From Allopusillimonas soli (GTDB lineage: Bacteria; Pseudomonadota; Gammaproteobacteria; Burkholderiales; Burkholderiaceae_B), in assembly GCF_004153445.1 (NCBI RefSeq), contig NZ_SDQC01000002.1, positions 124,001-188,000 of the forward strand: a stretch of 64,000 nucleotides of DNA, read 5' to 3'. Below the pieces are notes generated by a model. It was not told where the DNA came from and made no database searches. It saw only the letters and a list, made by a program, of their open reading frames with translations. This document shows positions 1 to 8,612 of the stretch, piece by piece; the first letter of the stretch is position 1; every line of letters starts with the position of its first letter. The position numbers and the translations under genes are program-made.

Positions 1-508
1 CAAGGCCCGTCATGCCGGACTTGGTTGCTGAGTAATGAGCGCCCGGCACTGGCGTGCGGGTGCGGGCCGCTTGGCTGGTGATCATGATGATGCGGCCCCA
101 GCCGGCAGCAACCAGCGTGGGCAGGCAGGTTTGTGTAACCAGGAATGTGCCCGTGAGATTCACATCAAGCACGCGCCGCCATTCCTCTATCGGCATGTCC
201 AGCACATCGCGCTTGCGGCCCTGGTGCTTGGGCGATATGCCTGCGTTGTTAACGACGATGGCGAGCTGCGGCCACCAGTCCCGGCATGCTTGCGGCAGGC
301 TGCGTACGGCGTTTTCGTCCGAGATGTCCAGACGCAGTCCCTTGGCCTGGAGCCCGCGCTCGGTCAGGCCCGCGGCGGCGTCGACAACATCCTGGCTGGC
401 ATCCAGCATAATGACCGGATGGCCGTCAAGGGCCAGACGGGTGGCGATGGCGAGACCGATGCCGCGTGCGGCTCCGGTAATCAGGGCGGTTCTGCCTGCG
501 GCAGTCAT
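1..508 (-). CDS. SDR family oxidoreductase, partial (3' end cut by window edge)
   Basis: Open from an ATG at 508 to the window edge, giving 169 visible residues of a short-chain dehydrogenase/reductase. The cofactor motif TGAARGIG lies near residue 12, NNAG follows mid-protein, and the catalytic Ser (ITSQ) and Tyr-x3-Lys (YSATK) are present near the visible end. The family uses NAD(P)H to oxidise or reduce alcohols and ketones in the cytoplasm; the substrate cannot be told. An ATG at 513 is out of frame and hits a stop at once, so 508 is the start. It is transcribed divergently from the LysR gene at 592, which is its likely regulator by position. Confidence 0.9.
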   Translation of the reverse strand, partial: MTAAGRTALITGAARGIGLAIATRLALDGHPVIMLDASQDVVDAAAGLTERGLQAKGLRLDISDENAVRSLPQACRDWWPQLAIVVNNAGISPKHQGRKRDVLDMPIEEWRRVLDVNLTGTFLVTQTCLPTLVAAGWGRIIMITSQAARTRTPVPGAHYSATKSGMTGL

Positions 509-591
509 GGCATGTTTCCTTTCAAGTTGAGTGTGGTTTGCGGGCCGCTATGGTTAAACTCACAGTTCTTCCATCCGTTCTGTGACCCGCC

Positions 592-1497
592 ATGGAATTA
601 CGTCATTTGCGCTACTTTCTGATGCTTGCGGAGACTTTGCATTTTGGCCGGGCGGCAAGCCGGCTGGGTATCGCGCAGCCCCCCTTGTCGCGCCAGATAC
701 GTGACCTGGAGGACCAGGTAGGCGCGGCGTTGTTCTACAGAAGCGCGCGTGGCGTGTCCCTCACGGAAGCTGGAGTTGCGTTTGCACAGCGTGCCGCACA
801 GATAGTCAGCGCCGCCGATGAGGCGATCTTCGAGGCGCGCGAAGCGGGGCAGGGCCGGACAGGCCGCATAGTGATCGGTTTTGTTCATTCCCTGGCGTAC
901 TCCCTGCTGCCCAGTGTGCTGCCGGGATTCCGCCGTAAACATCCTGGCATTGCCGTGTCCTTGCGCGAGGTCACTGTGGCCGACAAAGAAAGTGCATTGC
1001 TTTCCGGATCCATCGACAGCGGCATCTACCGGCCCCCTGTAAGGCACCCCGAGATTGCCACCTTGCCCGTATTCGAGGAAGGTTTTGTTCTGGCGCTGCC
1101 GAGCAGCCATCGGCTGGCGCGCAAGCGGCGTGTACCGGTGCGCAGCCTGCGCGATGAGCCATTGATTCTCTTTCGCGCTTTGCGCGGCGACGTGGGCTTG
1201 CATGGCACCATCGCGGCTTTCCTGCGTGCTCACGACGTGCCGGTCAAGGCGTGCGAGGAGGTTGGTACCATTCATGCGGGCATGGGTCTGGTACTGGCCG
1301 GCGTGGGCGTATGCATTATTCCCGAGACCTCGCGCATGGTGCACATAGACGGGGTGGTTACCCGGCCATTCATCGAGCCCACCACGCGGGTAAGCTCCAC
1401 CATTTGCTGGCGCCATCAGGAAACCAGCCACAGCGTCGAAGCCTGGGTGCGGCACGTGCGCGAACTGGCCCTGGCTGGCGGGAGCGCCGCTCGCTAA
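592..1497 (+). CDS. LysR-family transcriptional regulator
   Basis: 301 residues, the usual LTTR length. The N-terminal winged HTH is plain (ELRHLRYFLMLAE, then AASRLGIAQPPLSRQI), and the rest is a two-lobe effector-binding domain. The N-terminus resembles the BenM/CatM branch, which often responds to aromatic-acid intermediates; that is family knowledge, not proof here. It is divergent from the SDR at 508 (83-bp spacer) and convergent with the Bug receptor gene ending at 1524. Likely targets are the SDR and perhaps the receptor operon. I found no convincing T-N11-A operator in the spacer. Confidence 0.93.
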   Translation: MELRHLRYFLMLAETLHFGRAASRLGIAQPPLSRQIRDLEDQVGAALFYRSARGVSLTEAGVAFAQRAAQIVSAADEAIFEAREAGQGRTGRIVIGFVHSLAYSLLPSVLPGFRRKHPGIAVSLREVTVADKESALLSGSIDSGIYRPPVRHPEIATLPVFEEGFVLALPSSHRLARKRRVPVRSLRDEPLILFRALRGDVGLHGTIAAFLRAHDVPVKACEEVGTIHAGMGLVLAGVGVCIIPETSRMVHIDGVVTRPFIEPTTRVSSTICWRHQETSHSVEAWVRHVRELALAGGSAAR

Positions 1498-1523
1498 TGC
1501 ATTGAGCGCCCCGCCGGCCTGGA

Positions 1524-2507
1524 TCAAGGCTTGACGATATGCGCTGTCTCGATAACCTTGGCCCACTTCGCGGTGTCATCCTTCATGATCGCAGTATATT
1601 CGTCAGGTGTCGTCGTCTTTGGGGTTGCGCCCAGGTCACTCAGCTTTTTGCTGACCTCTGCGCTATGCACGATATCCTGAAGCGTCTTGTTCAGCTTCTG
1701 CACCACGTCCGCAGGGGTGCCGGCGGGCGCAAACAGGCCGAACCACGTCACCACGCTGAAGTCGGGATAGCCTGATTCCTTTACCGTAGGAATATCGGGT
1801 GCGCTCTTTTCACGCTCAGGTCCGGTAACCGCCAGCGCCCGCAGGGAGCCGTCTCGCACCATGCCTATGGCCGAAGGCATGTTGTCGAACATCACCGAGG
1901 GCCCGGTGCCGCCGACCAGGTCTATTAGCGCAGGCCCGCTGCCCTTGTATGGCACGTGCTCCATATGCAATCCCGTCGCCATGTTGAACAATTCGCCTGT
2001 CAGGTGAATGGTCGAGCCTACGCCCGAGGACGCAAAGAACACAGGCTTGGGGTTGTCTTTGACCCACGCGACGAATTCCTGCACGGTCTTGGCCGGTACT
2101 TTGTTGTTGACGACCATCAGGTTGGGCAGTGTGGCGATCAGGGATACGGGCTGGAAGTCCTTGATTGGGTCAAACGACATGTCCTTGTAGATGGAGGGGT
2201 TTACCGTCATGTTGCCGGCGGTGCCAAGCAACAGCGTGTAGCCGTCGGGCTTGGAGCGGGCAACTTGTTCCGTGCCGATATTGCCGCCGGCGCCGGCTTT
2301 GTTCTCCACGACCACCGGCTGTCCCAGCGCTGTGCCCATGTGCTGGCCAACCAGGCGCGCGATAAGATCCGTTGTGCCGCCGGCTGCATAGGGCACGATG
2401 ATGCGTATGGGTTGAGATGGATAGTCCGCGGCCAGGGCGCTGGTGCTGCCGCCCAGGGCCAGCGCCGACACAAGACAGGCTTGCGTGAACAGTTTGATGG
2501 GTTTCAT
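1524..2507 (-). CDS. Bug/TctC-family tripartite tricarboxylate transporter receptor
   Basis: 327 residues, standard for the Bug family of periplasmic solute receptors. There is a signal peptide of about 26 residues ending ALAADYPS, then family blocks IRIIVPYAAGGTTD, VVENKAGAGGNIG and RSKPDGYTLL. These proteins bind small carboxylates in the periplasm and hand them to TctA/TctB membrane partners, which are absent here. AAAGGAG sits 9 bases before the ATG. It is the last gene of a three-gene minus-strand operon after the dioxygenase and SDR, so its ligand is probably the substrate or a precursor of those enzymes. Confidence 0.93.
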   Translation of the reverse strand: MKPIKLFTQACLVSALALGGSTSALAADYPSQPIRIIVPYAAGGTTDLIARLVGQHMGTALGQPVVVENKAGAGGNIGTEQVARSKPDGYTLLLGTAGNMTVNPSIYKDMSFDPIKDFQPVSLIATLPNLMVVNNKVPAKTVQEFVAWVKDNPKPVFFASSGVGSTIHLTGELFNMATGLHMEHVPYKGSGPALIDLVGGTGPSVMFDNMPSAIGMVRDGSLRALAVTGPEREKSAPDIPTVKESGYPDFSVVTWFGLFAPAGTPADVVQKLNKTLQDIVHSAEVSKKLSDLGATPKTTTPDEYTAIMKDDTAKWAKVIETAHIVKP

Positions 2508-2567
2508 GGCATTGTCTCCTTTGGTGATCTAGTTTTGTCGTCTCGAGATTGCGGTGAAGCGGAGGTT

Positions 2568-3293
2568 TTACAGCCTTATCTGGCTGATGCTCGCACCACC
2601 GCAGACGAACAATGTCTGGCCGGTGGTGTATGCGGCATGAGGCGAAAGAAAATAATCGACGGCATGGGCGACTTCCTGTGGCGTGCCTAGCCGAGCGACA
2701 GGTATGGCTTCAACCAGCGCGCGGCTGCGCGCCAGATGGGGTGGGTTGTTGCGCTCGAACATCTCGGTTGCAACAGGTCCGGGCGCAACACAATTGACGG
2801 TAATGCCCTGCGAGGCCAGTTCCAATGCCCATGAACGCGTCAAGCCCACAAGCGCCGCCTTGGCGGCGGAGTACACACTGCCGCCGGCGCGTGCAAGCAG
2901 CGAGCGGCTGGCAATATTGACTATCCGGCCTGTGCCCGCAGCGGCCATGCCTGGCAGCACGGCCTGTGCGGCATCAATGGCAACGGCGATATTCAGGTCC
3001 AGGATACGCGATCGGGCGTCGTCGGTGATTGCGCCTAGCGGCTGCATGTGGTTGAACCCTGCGTTGTTGACCAGACGCAGAATGCCATGCAGCGAGGCGG
3101 CTTCCGCCAATACCTCACGCCGTTGCGCCGCGTCCAGCAAATCCGCCAGCAGCAACGGGCCCGGAAACGTATCGTCTCCCGACCGCGCGATGCCCAGGAC
3201 GGGCTCTCCGCGCTCGGCGAGCAACTCGGCAATGGCGCGTCCTATGCCTCGCGTGGCACCGGTAATCAGCGTGTGCCCTTGTGTCAGCTTCAT
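2568..3293 (-). CDS. SDR family oxidoreductase
   Basis: About 241 residues of a classical SDR. TGATRGIG is the nucleotide-binding motif, NNAG and NIASRS follow, and YSAAK carries the catalytic Tyr and Lys. The C-terminus VCGG is typical of FabG-like members. The ATG at 3293 overlaps the stop of the upstream dioxygenase as ATGA, which suggests translational coupling; an in-frame ATG at 3302 is an alternative. Placed between a TauD-type dioxygenase and a Bug receptor, it probably oxidises or reduces a product of the dioxygenase. The substrate is unknown. Confidence 0.92.
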   Translation of the reverse strand: MKLTQGHTLITGATRGIGRAIAELLAERGEPVLGIARSGDDTFPGPLLLADLLDAAQRREVLAEAASLHGILRLVNNAGFNHMQPLGAITDDARSRILDLNIAVAIDAAQAVLPGMAAAGTGRIVNIASRSLLARAGGSVYSAAKAALVGLTRSWALELASQGITVNCVAPGPVATEMFERNNPPHLARSRALVEAIPVARLGTPQEVAHAVDYFLSPHAAYTTGQTLFVCGGASISQIRL

Positions 3294-4138
3294 TGCGGAC
3301 ATGTGCCGGCAATCGTCATGCGATGCATTTCGCGCCGCTTGCCCTGATAATCATTGCAGGCATAGTGCATGGTGCAGCGGTTGTCCCAAAATGCCAGCGA
3401 TCCCTTGCGCCAGCGGAAGCGGCATGAAAACTCGGGCCGAGCCGCGTGCTCGTAGAGCTGATGAAGCAGCGGCAGGCTTTCCTCGCGGCTCATGCCTTCG
3501 ATCTGCCATGTGAACGGAAAATTCACATAGAGGCATTTGCGACCGGTTTCATCATGCGTGCGCACCATGGGATGCAGTGCAAGATTTTCCTTGACGTCCG
3601 CATCGGACTTGAGCCGCGTGGACCGGCCTGCATTGCGTTCGCTGATGCGCGAGGTCAGGTAGCGGTCGGAATGGTAGGCCTTGCGCCCGTCTATCATTTC
3701 CTTGAGCGGCTCGGGCAATGTGTCGTAGGCCAGGTACATATTGGCGAACAGCGTGTCGCCGCCATAGTCGGGAATCTCCCGGCCATAGAGGATCGAACCG
3801 AGCGGCGGCTCCTGCATATAGGACATATCGGTGTGCCAGGTGTCGCCGATGTTGTATTGGTCGTGTGGCTCCTTGACGACGGGCATGATGTCGGGATAGC
3901 CCTCCACATGGGCATATACAGGATTCACCACGACTTCGCCAAAGCGGCGCGTGAAGCTTCGGTGCTGTTCAGGCGTCAGCGATTGCTCGCGGAAGAAGAT
4001 GACGTTGTAATCCAGCAATGCCTGCCTGATGGACTTCACGGCTTCGTCGGAAAGCGGTTGCGCTATGTCAATGCCGAACAACTCGGCGCCACAGGAACCT
4101 GTTAGCGGTCTGATGTCCAGGCCGGCGTGCGTACCCAT
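3290..4138 (-). CDS. TauD/TfdA-family Fe(II)/2-oxoglutarate dioxygenase
   Basis: 282 residues, a normal length for this family. The iron ligands are visible as WHTD (His-x-Asp) near the first third and the His of CTMHYA near the C-terminus; the Arg of EMHRMTIAG would bind 2-oxoglutarate. Members hydroxylate taurine, phenoxyacetates or other small acids, releasing CO2 and succinate; some release sulfite or a phenol. AGGAGGAG precedes the ATG. It is first in an operon with an SDR and a Bug receptor. The adjacent three-PAS LuxR regulator and a 17-bp palindrome upstream suggest control. Substrate not determined. Confidence 0.92.
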   Translation of the reverse strand: MGTHAGLDIRPLTGSCGAELFGIDIAQPLSDEAVKSIRQALLDYNVIFFREQSLTPEQHRSFTRRFGEVVVNPVYAHVEGYPDIMPVVKEPHDQYNIGDTWHTDMSYMQEPPLGSILYGREIPDYGGDTLFANMYLAYDTLPEPLKEMIDGRKAYHSDRYLTSRISERNAGRSTRLKSDADVKENLALHPMVRTHDETGRKCLYVNFPFTWQIEGMSREESLPLLHQLYEHAARPEFSCRFRWRKGSLAFWDNRCTMHYACNDYQGKRREMHRMTIAGTCPQ

Positions 4139-4227
4139 GTCTTTGTCTCCTCCTGTGTGAACGTGCTGGATGAGAATAGATTAGGCGCAAACTTCCCGGG
4201 TGTCCAATATAAATTATGTACTTTTTC

Positions 4228-4244
4228 AATACCTTGTAGGTATT
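4228..4244. promoter_or_regulatory. 17-bp palindrome, candidate operator
   Basis: AATACC-TTGTA-GGTATT, a perfect 6-bp inverted repeat with a 5-bp spacer, in the 136-bp gap between the end of the PAS-LuxR gene and the start of the dioxygenase operon, about 90 bp above the dioxygenase ATG. There is no T-tract after it on the transcribed strand, so it is unlikely to be a terminator. A dimeric NarL/LuxR-type regulator site is plausible. Confidence 0.4.
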
Positions 4245-4274
4245 AGAAAGGCAGCGTGCACAAGTGCTGGCGTA

Positions 4275-5771
4275 CTATGTGCGCCGTCCGCTTCCCACAG
4301 GCCTGGCCGGCCCCAGAAAGCCTCGCTCGCGTCCCCAGATGATGGCGTCGCTGCGGCGATGAACGTCGATCTTGTTGTAGATCGTGGCCACGTGGTTGCG
4401 GATGGTGTTGCGGGATAAAGTGAGTTGCTCGCTGATCTGCACATCGCTGGCGCCTTGGCACATCAGGCCGAGAATCTCTCTTTCGCGCGGCGTGAGTTCG
4501 GCCACTTCAGCCTTGGCCGCCGGACTGCCGGGGCGGCGGATCTGCGCCAGCTTCTCAATGACTGTACGGCTGAACCAGGACGTGTCCTGCATCACGGCAT
4601 CCAATGCGGCCAATAGTTCGCCCTCGGTGTGCTTGCGTTCGGTGATGTCTTGAATGACCATCAGTACGCAGGGCGTATTCTGAATCGTCACGGCATCGGC
4701 AGACAGCAGGCAGTCGAGGACTTCGTCATCGCCGCCATAGAGCTGTATATCTTCATTGCGCAGGCTGCCCTCGGCTTTAAGGCGGGTATGGAGTGTATTC
4801 AAGGATCGAGCGTCGTGCCAAATGGGCAGCTGATTGATATCCCGCTCCTGTGTGTCGTCGAATGTCAGGCCGGTGGCCGTCAGAAAAGCATCATTCACCT
4901 CCATGATGTGCAGGGTGTCCAGTGTGCATAACATCATGGGCACTGGTGCGAGCCGGAAGGCCCTGGAAAAGCGTTCCTCCATCTGCCTGAGCGCATCCTC
5001 CGCCTGCTTTCTGGGGTCCAGGTCGATGAACGTGAATAGCATGCAGGTGCCCTCGCATTCTTCAAGCGGTTGACCCGCCAGAATGACGTGCTTCGATCCG
5101 CCGTCTGGCAGCGGTACCGTGCTTTCCATTTGTGGAATCGTCGTGCCTTCATGAAGGCCGGCCAGCGCTCTTTCCTTGTCCTGGGCATTGGCAAGAATGT
5201 CGATGTCATAGACGGAGCGGCCGAGAAGATCGCGTTGCAGATATCCCGTCATATCTAGAAACCCCATGTTGACGCGTATGTAGCGCAGGTCGGAAAGCCG
5301 GCATATAAGGGCAGGGGCGGGATTGGCATTGAAGGTGCGTTCGAAGCGCTGTTCTGCTTCAAACTGGTCAGTGAGGTCTTCCATGATCATCACATAGGTA
5401 ACCACCTTGTCATCCATGTTCTGAAGGGTCAATCCTCGGGTTTTCAGCATGCGGCATGTCTCGCTTTTCCTTCTCGAGACCTCCACCACAACGCTGTCGA
5501 ATTCGATTCCCTCGAAGAGCCGATGTATCGGGTACTGGCTGCGTTCCAGCTTGCGGTTATTGCGGTATCGCAGGACGTGCCGGCGGCAATAGCCTTGCAC
5601 AGTGCCGCCGAGATCAGACAGGCTTTCCGCACCGTGCATTTTCAATGCGGCATCGTTGGCCCAGCTGATCTTTCCATCTGGGTTGACGAAAATGACGCCG
5701 TCAATCAGGCCGCCGATGATCTGTTCCAGATGATTGCGTGTGTTGTCTGCGGGGCTGCTGCGCTTGGCCAT
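4275..5771 (-). CDS. Multi-PAS LuxR-type transcriptional regulator
   Basis: 498 residues. Three PAS-like sensor domains follow one another (about residues 10-125, 140-260 and 270-385), the first marked by GVIFVNPDGKISWAN. The C-terminal 65 residues are a LuxR/NarL helix-turn-helix: LTPREREILGLM, then SEQLTLSRNTIRNHV. There is no kinase or receiver domain and no membrane segment, so it looks like a one-component cytoplasmic sensor that binds a ligand or cofactor through PAS and DNA through the HTH. It lies just upstream of the dioxygenase-SDR-Bug operon on the same strand, and is its likely regulator. The signal is unknown. Confidence 0.9.
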   Translation of the reverse strand: MAKRSSPADNTRNHLEQIIGGLIDGVIFVNPDGKISWANDAALKMHGAESLSDLGGTVQGYCRRHVLRYRNNRKLERSQYPIHRLFEGIEFDSVVVEVSRRKSETCRMLKTRGLTLQNMDDKVVTYVMIMEDLTDQFEAEQRFERTFNANPAPALICRLSDLRYIRVNMGFLDMTGYLQRDLLGRSVYDIDILANAQDKERALAGLHEGTTIPQMESTVPLPDGGSKHVILAGQPLEECEGTCMLFTFIDLDPRKQAEDALRQMEERFSRAFRLAPVPMMLCTLDTLHIMEVNDAFLTATGLTFDDTQERDINQLPIWHDARSLNTLHTRLKAEGSLRNEDIQLYGGDDEVLDCLLSADAVTIQNTPCVLMVIQDITERKHTEGELLAALDAVMQDTSWFSRTVIEKLAQIRRPGSPAAKAEVAELTPREREILGLMCQGASDVQISEQLTLSRNTIRNHVATIYNKIDVHRRSDAIIWGRERGFLGPARPVGSGRRT

Positions 5772-5886
5772 GTTGCACCTCTATCCAAAACTACTAGTCC
5801 AATTAGTTAAATCGCATCTATGCCTTTGGCAAGACGAGTCCATAGAATTTGCTGTCTTAGCAACAATATCATTACGCAATTGTCAT

Positions 5887-6162
5887 ATGGATCACGATAT
5901 ATTCATCAAGAAGTTGGCCAGGGGACTGGAAGATATCATTCTGGCTTTTGACTATACCGATGATCAGCGCGGCTGTCTTGTCTATCTGAACTCGCCACGA
6001 TGTAAGCTGCTTGTCCCGACCGAGTTGATCGATTACCGGCTGGAGGATGCAGTGCAGGCATTGCGGGAAAGGATAAAGCGCGGCGTTTTCTCGTCGCCTT
6101 GCGAGGAGCTGACCGATATCGACGGAGAGCTGGTTCTGCGCGCGTCGGACAATTGTGACTGA
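5887..6162 (+). CDS. Small hypothetical protein
   Basis: 91 residues from ATG 5887 (MDHDIFIKKL). I do not recognise the family. It reads as a compact alpha/beta protein with acidic patches, no signal peptide and no membrane segment; two cysteines, in RGCLV and SPCEE, are not in a metal-like array. It is divergent from the PAS-LuxR gene with a 115-bp spacer and convergent with the DUF3604 gene. An upstream in-frame ATG (5734) would overlap the LuxR start and adds residues that do not look like protein, so the short form is preferred. Confidence 0.6.
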   Translation: MDHDIFIKKLARGLEDIILAFDYTDDQRGCLVYLNSPRCKLLVPTELIDYRLEDAVQALRERIKRGVFSSPCEELTDIDGELVLRASDNCD

Positions 6163-6226
6163 TGCTGTAAAGATGGCTAGTCGGTCGCTTTTTTCATTGT
6201 TTTCGGGCCTGGCCCAGCCTGGCGGG

Positions 6227-6240
6227 GCCGGTGCACCGGC
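6227..6240. repeat. 14-bp perfect palindrome between convergent genes
   Basis: GCCGGTGCACCGGC lies in the 175-bp space between the convergent ends of the small hypothetical gene and the DUF3604 gene. It could fold as a hairpin and help end transcription, but no U-run follows directly on either strand. The rest of the spacer shows no other clear signal. Confidence 0.3.
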
Positions 6241-6337
6241 GACAGCGTACGATGACGCACGACCCCGGTGCAACAACGGCTGACCGTCGCACCACGCCTG
6301 CCCGAGCAAGGTTGCAGGGCAGCCTGTCCGACGTCAT

Positions 6338-8584
6338 TCATTTTCGTACGACGTAGACCGGGCTGGAATATATGAAGAAGCCGTCCTCCGTTGTTGCGCG
6401 CAGATAGATGGCGTTGTCCTTGCCGCGATGCAGCGGCACGCGCACGCGGTGCTTGACCCGGCGGCACTCGTTGCGGTCTGGCAGCCGGTATATCTGAAGG
6501 CGGCGCTTGATGCCACCGTTCTCGAATGTCACGGGCTCCATGCCGATCGCCCCTACATCGACCGTTTCCTTGACCAACGGTGTGTCTATCCGCAACGTAC
6601 CGTTATGCGAGGCCTGCAGAAACACATCCACACCTGCAAAACCACCTGTCGTCAGCGATTTCCATTTAAGCAGGCCCGGTTCGTCATGAGTCAGTTGCTT
6701 GTCCAGATTCCAGAAATTGATGGAGGACGGATTTTCGAAGGCGTTGTCTTCGATGCTCGCCTGGCCATCCCAGATGGTCTGCCGGCCGCGTCCGCGATAG
6801 CCTGAACCCTCCCACATGATCCGGATGCGGCGACCGAGGTCTTGCTCGCCATAGGGTCGGAAGGTTTCGTGAACGGACATGAGATTGCGTATTTCGATGT
6901 TTTCGATGGAGCCATGAGTGAGTAGTTCGAATTCGAACTCAACGCTGTCACCTTCGTATTCTGTTACGGCACCCATGTCGGCTCGGGACGCTGGCTGGCT
7001 TTTCACCTTTCCGCCCAGATTTGGATCGTCGGAAAATAATGTGGCTGGTTTGTCGAATATGACGCTCGCCGATAGATGGGCTCGACAGCCGGTGGTGGCG
7101 TAGTGCCGTCTTTGCCGCAGGCACTCGGCCAGCGATTCGCGCGAAAGATCCTCGGCCAGCAGGCAGCTCAGTCCTCCGTAGGCGCCGAATAACGACGCGC
7201 CGGGATGGCTTGCCCCATGCCGGCCCTTGTGGCCATCGCTGTTGGCCAATATGCCGACGCGATATCCTTGCTCAAAGGCATCGGCCAGTAGCCATTCGAA
7301 TGTGCCCCAGTCGGAATGGATCTCCACGGAGCGTTCGATCTGGGCATTGTGGGACATGACAATGTCCGCGTAGCGGCCGCCAATGTGAGCGAAGACGATC
7401 ACGTCCTCATTCTTTAGCGCCTCGAACAACTCGTCCGCGCTGTTTGCATCCGTATCCACGTCCGACAGGTCTTCCACCAGGGCGTGCGAGGAGCGGTGTA
7501 TGGGGCGCCCTTCGTTAAGATACATGACATTGCGATCGCCGCCCAGGCCAGTATTCCCCGACCATTCGTAGCCTGGAAAGATAACGAATTCGCCATCCTT
7601 GTTGAATTCGCGGCAAAGGCGGTTCAGGTCTTCCCAGAACGGCGTGGTGATTTGAAAATCGTTGCCCTGATGACTCATGGCGTCAAGAAAGGCGCGATCC
7701 CGGGCAAACACGATCAGATCGCGGGCGGTGTTGGTGCCTATGGTCTCCTCCGACTGCCCATGCAGATCCGCCCAGAAATGCCGGTAACGGGATTGCGCGG
7801 CAATGCGGCAGGGGTTGGATCGCGCAATGACCTCGCCCTCATGCAATATCTCGATTTCAAGATCGCCAGGCTCCGCTGCCTCCAGCCCTTCCAGCGTGCG
7901 GGCGTGCTCGCCGCGCTCCATGCGGAAAGATGCCAGCATGTGTTTAAGAGACAGATTGCTGCGCAGTGTGAACTCGCCTTGTAGCTGATCGGACGGGTTG
8001 CCCCATTTGTCTTCACCCTTGAAGCCGAGCTTGAATGGCTCACCGACGCGAATCAGTGTCGGCAGCACTGCCTTGTAGCTTACTGGCGGGCCTGCAACGA
8101 TCGCGATGGAGGGTGATTCGGGCAGCTCGACATACTCATAGGTGGCGAAGGCATCCACCAGGACCTTGAATTCGAAATGCGGTTCAACGAATGTCTGCAC
8201 CCGCATGCCCGGCGATCCTTGCCGCGTATCGCCAAAACGCACGGTAATCGTGTCTCCTTCGCGCAGGAAACCTTGCACGACGCGGATGAATAGCGTTTTG
8301 TCCCAGGGGCGTATGTTGCGCTTTCCATCGTATTGCACATCGAGCACGGCGCCGTTGGATGCTTCGATGGTTGTGTAGTTCCATCCCTTGGGATCGTCAA
8401 ACTGCGGCTTGCCCATGTCGCTGGCAAAGCGATGCACAATCTTCAGCGAGCCGGTGTCATCAATGCCGAAGAAGCCGGCGGTGTACACCAGTGTGAACGA
8501 ATGGAAGCTGCCTGCCTCGAATGCCCCGGTCGGCGAGATGCTAGCCGAGCCCATACGCTCGGGTAGATAGCGTGAATGCCCCAT
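6338..8584 (-). CDS. DUF3604 family protein (PHP-like metal hydrolase fold)
   Basis: 748 residues. The N-terminal third looks beta-rich. A PHP-like region begins near residue 270 with FWADLHGQSEE and continues with DAMSHQGND, FPGYEWSG, VFAHIGG, EIHSDWGT and ANSDGHKG. The His/Asp/Glu clusters are what one expects for a multinuclear metal site. No signal peptide is seen. The family is widespread but poorly characterised. It is the last gene of the gntR-Bug-ComA-like operon, 28 bp after the ComA-like gene, so it probably hydrolyses an intermediate of the same pathway. The product name is deliberately kept at domain level. Confidence 0.85.
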   Translation of the reverse strand: MGHSRYLPERMGSASISPTGAFEAGSFHSFTLVYTAGFFGIDDTGSLKIVHRFASDMGKPQFDDPKGWNYTTIEASNGAVLDVQYDGKRNIRPWDKTLFIRVVQGFLREGDTITVRFGDTRQGSPGMRVQTFVEPHFEFKVLVDAFATYEYVELPESPSIAIVAGPPVSYKAVLPTLIRVGEPFKLGFKGEDKWGNPSDQLQGEFTLRSNLSLKHMLASFRMERGEHARTLEGLEAAEPGDLEIEILHEGEVIARSNPCRIAAQSRYRHFWADLHGQSEETIGTNTARDLIVFARDRAFLDAMSHQGNDFQITTPFWEDLNRLCREFNKDGEFVIFPGYEWSGNTGLGGDRNVMYLNEGRPIHRSSHALVEDLSDVDTDANSADELFEALKNEDVIVFAHIGGRYADIVMSHNAQIERSVEIHSDWGTFEWLLADAFEQGYRVGILANSDGHKGRHGASHPGASLFGAYGGLSCLLAEDLSRESLAECLRQRRHYATTGCRAHLSASVIFDKPATLFSDDPNLGGKVKSQPASRADMGAVTEYEGDSVEFEFELLTHGSIENIEIRNLMSVHETFRPYGEQDLGRRIRIMWEGSGYRGRGRQTIWDGQASIEDNAFENPSSINFWNLDKQLTHDEPGLLKWKSLTTGGFAGVDVFLQASHNGTLRIDTPLVKETVDVGAIGMEPVTFENGGIKRRLQIYRLPDRNECRRVKHRVRVPLHRGKDNAIYLRATTEDGFFIYSSPVYVVRK

Positions 8585-8612
8585 GACTGTCAGGCTCCGT
8601 AATAGTGGTTAT

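Noticed and set aside
598-1566. 322-codon minus-strand open frame
   Set aside because: Antisense to the LysR gene, which has a clear HTH.
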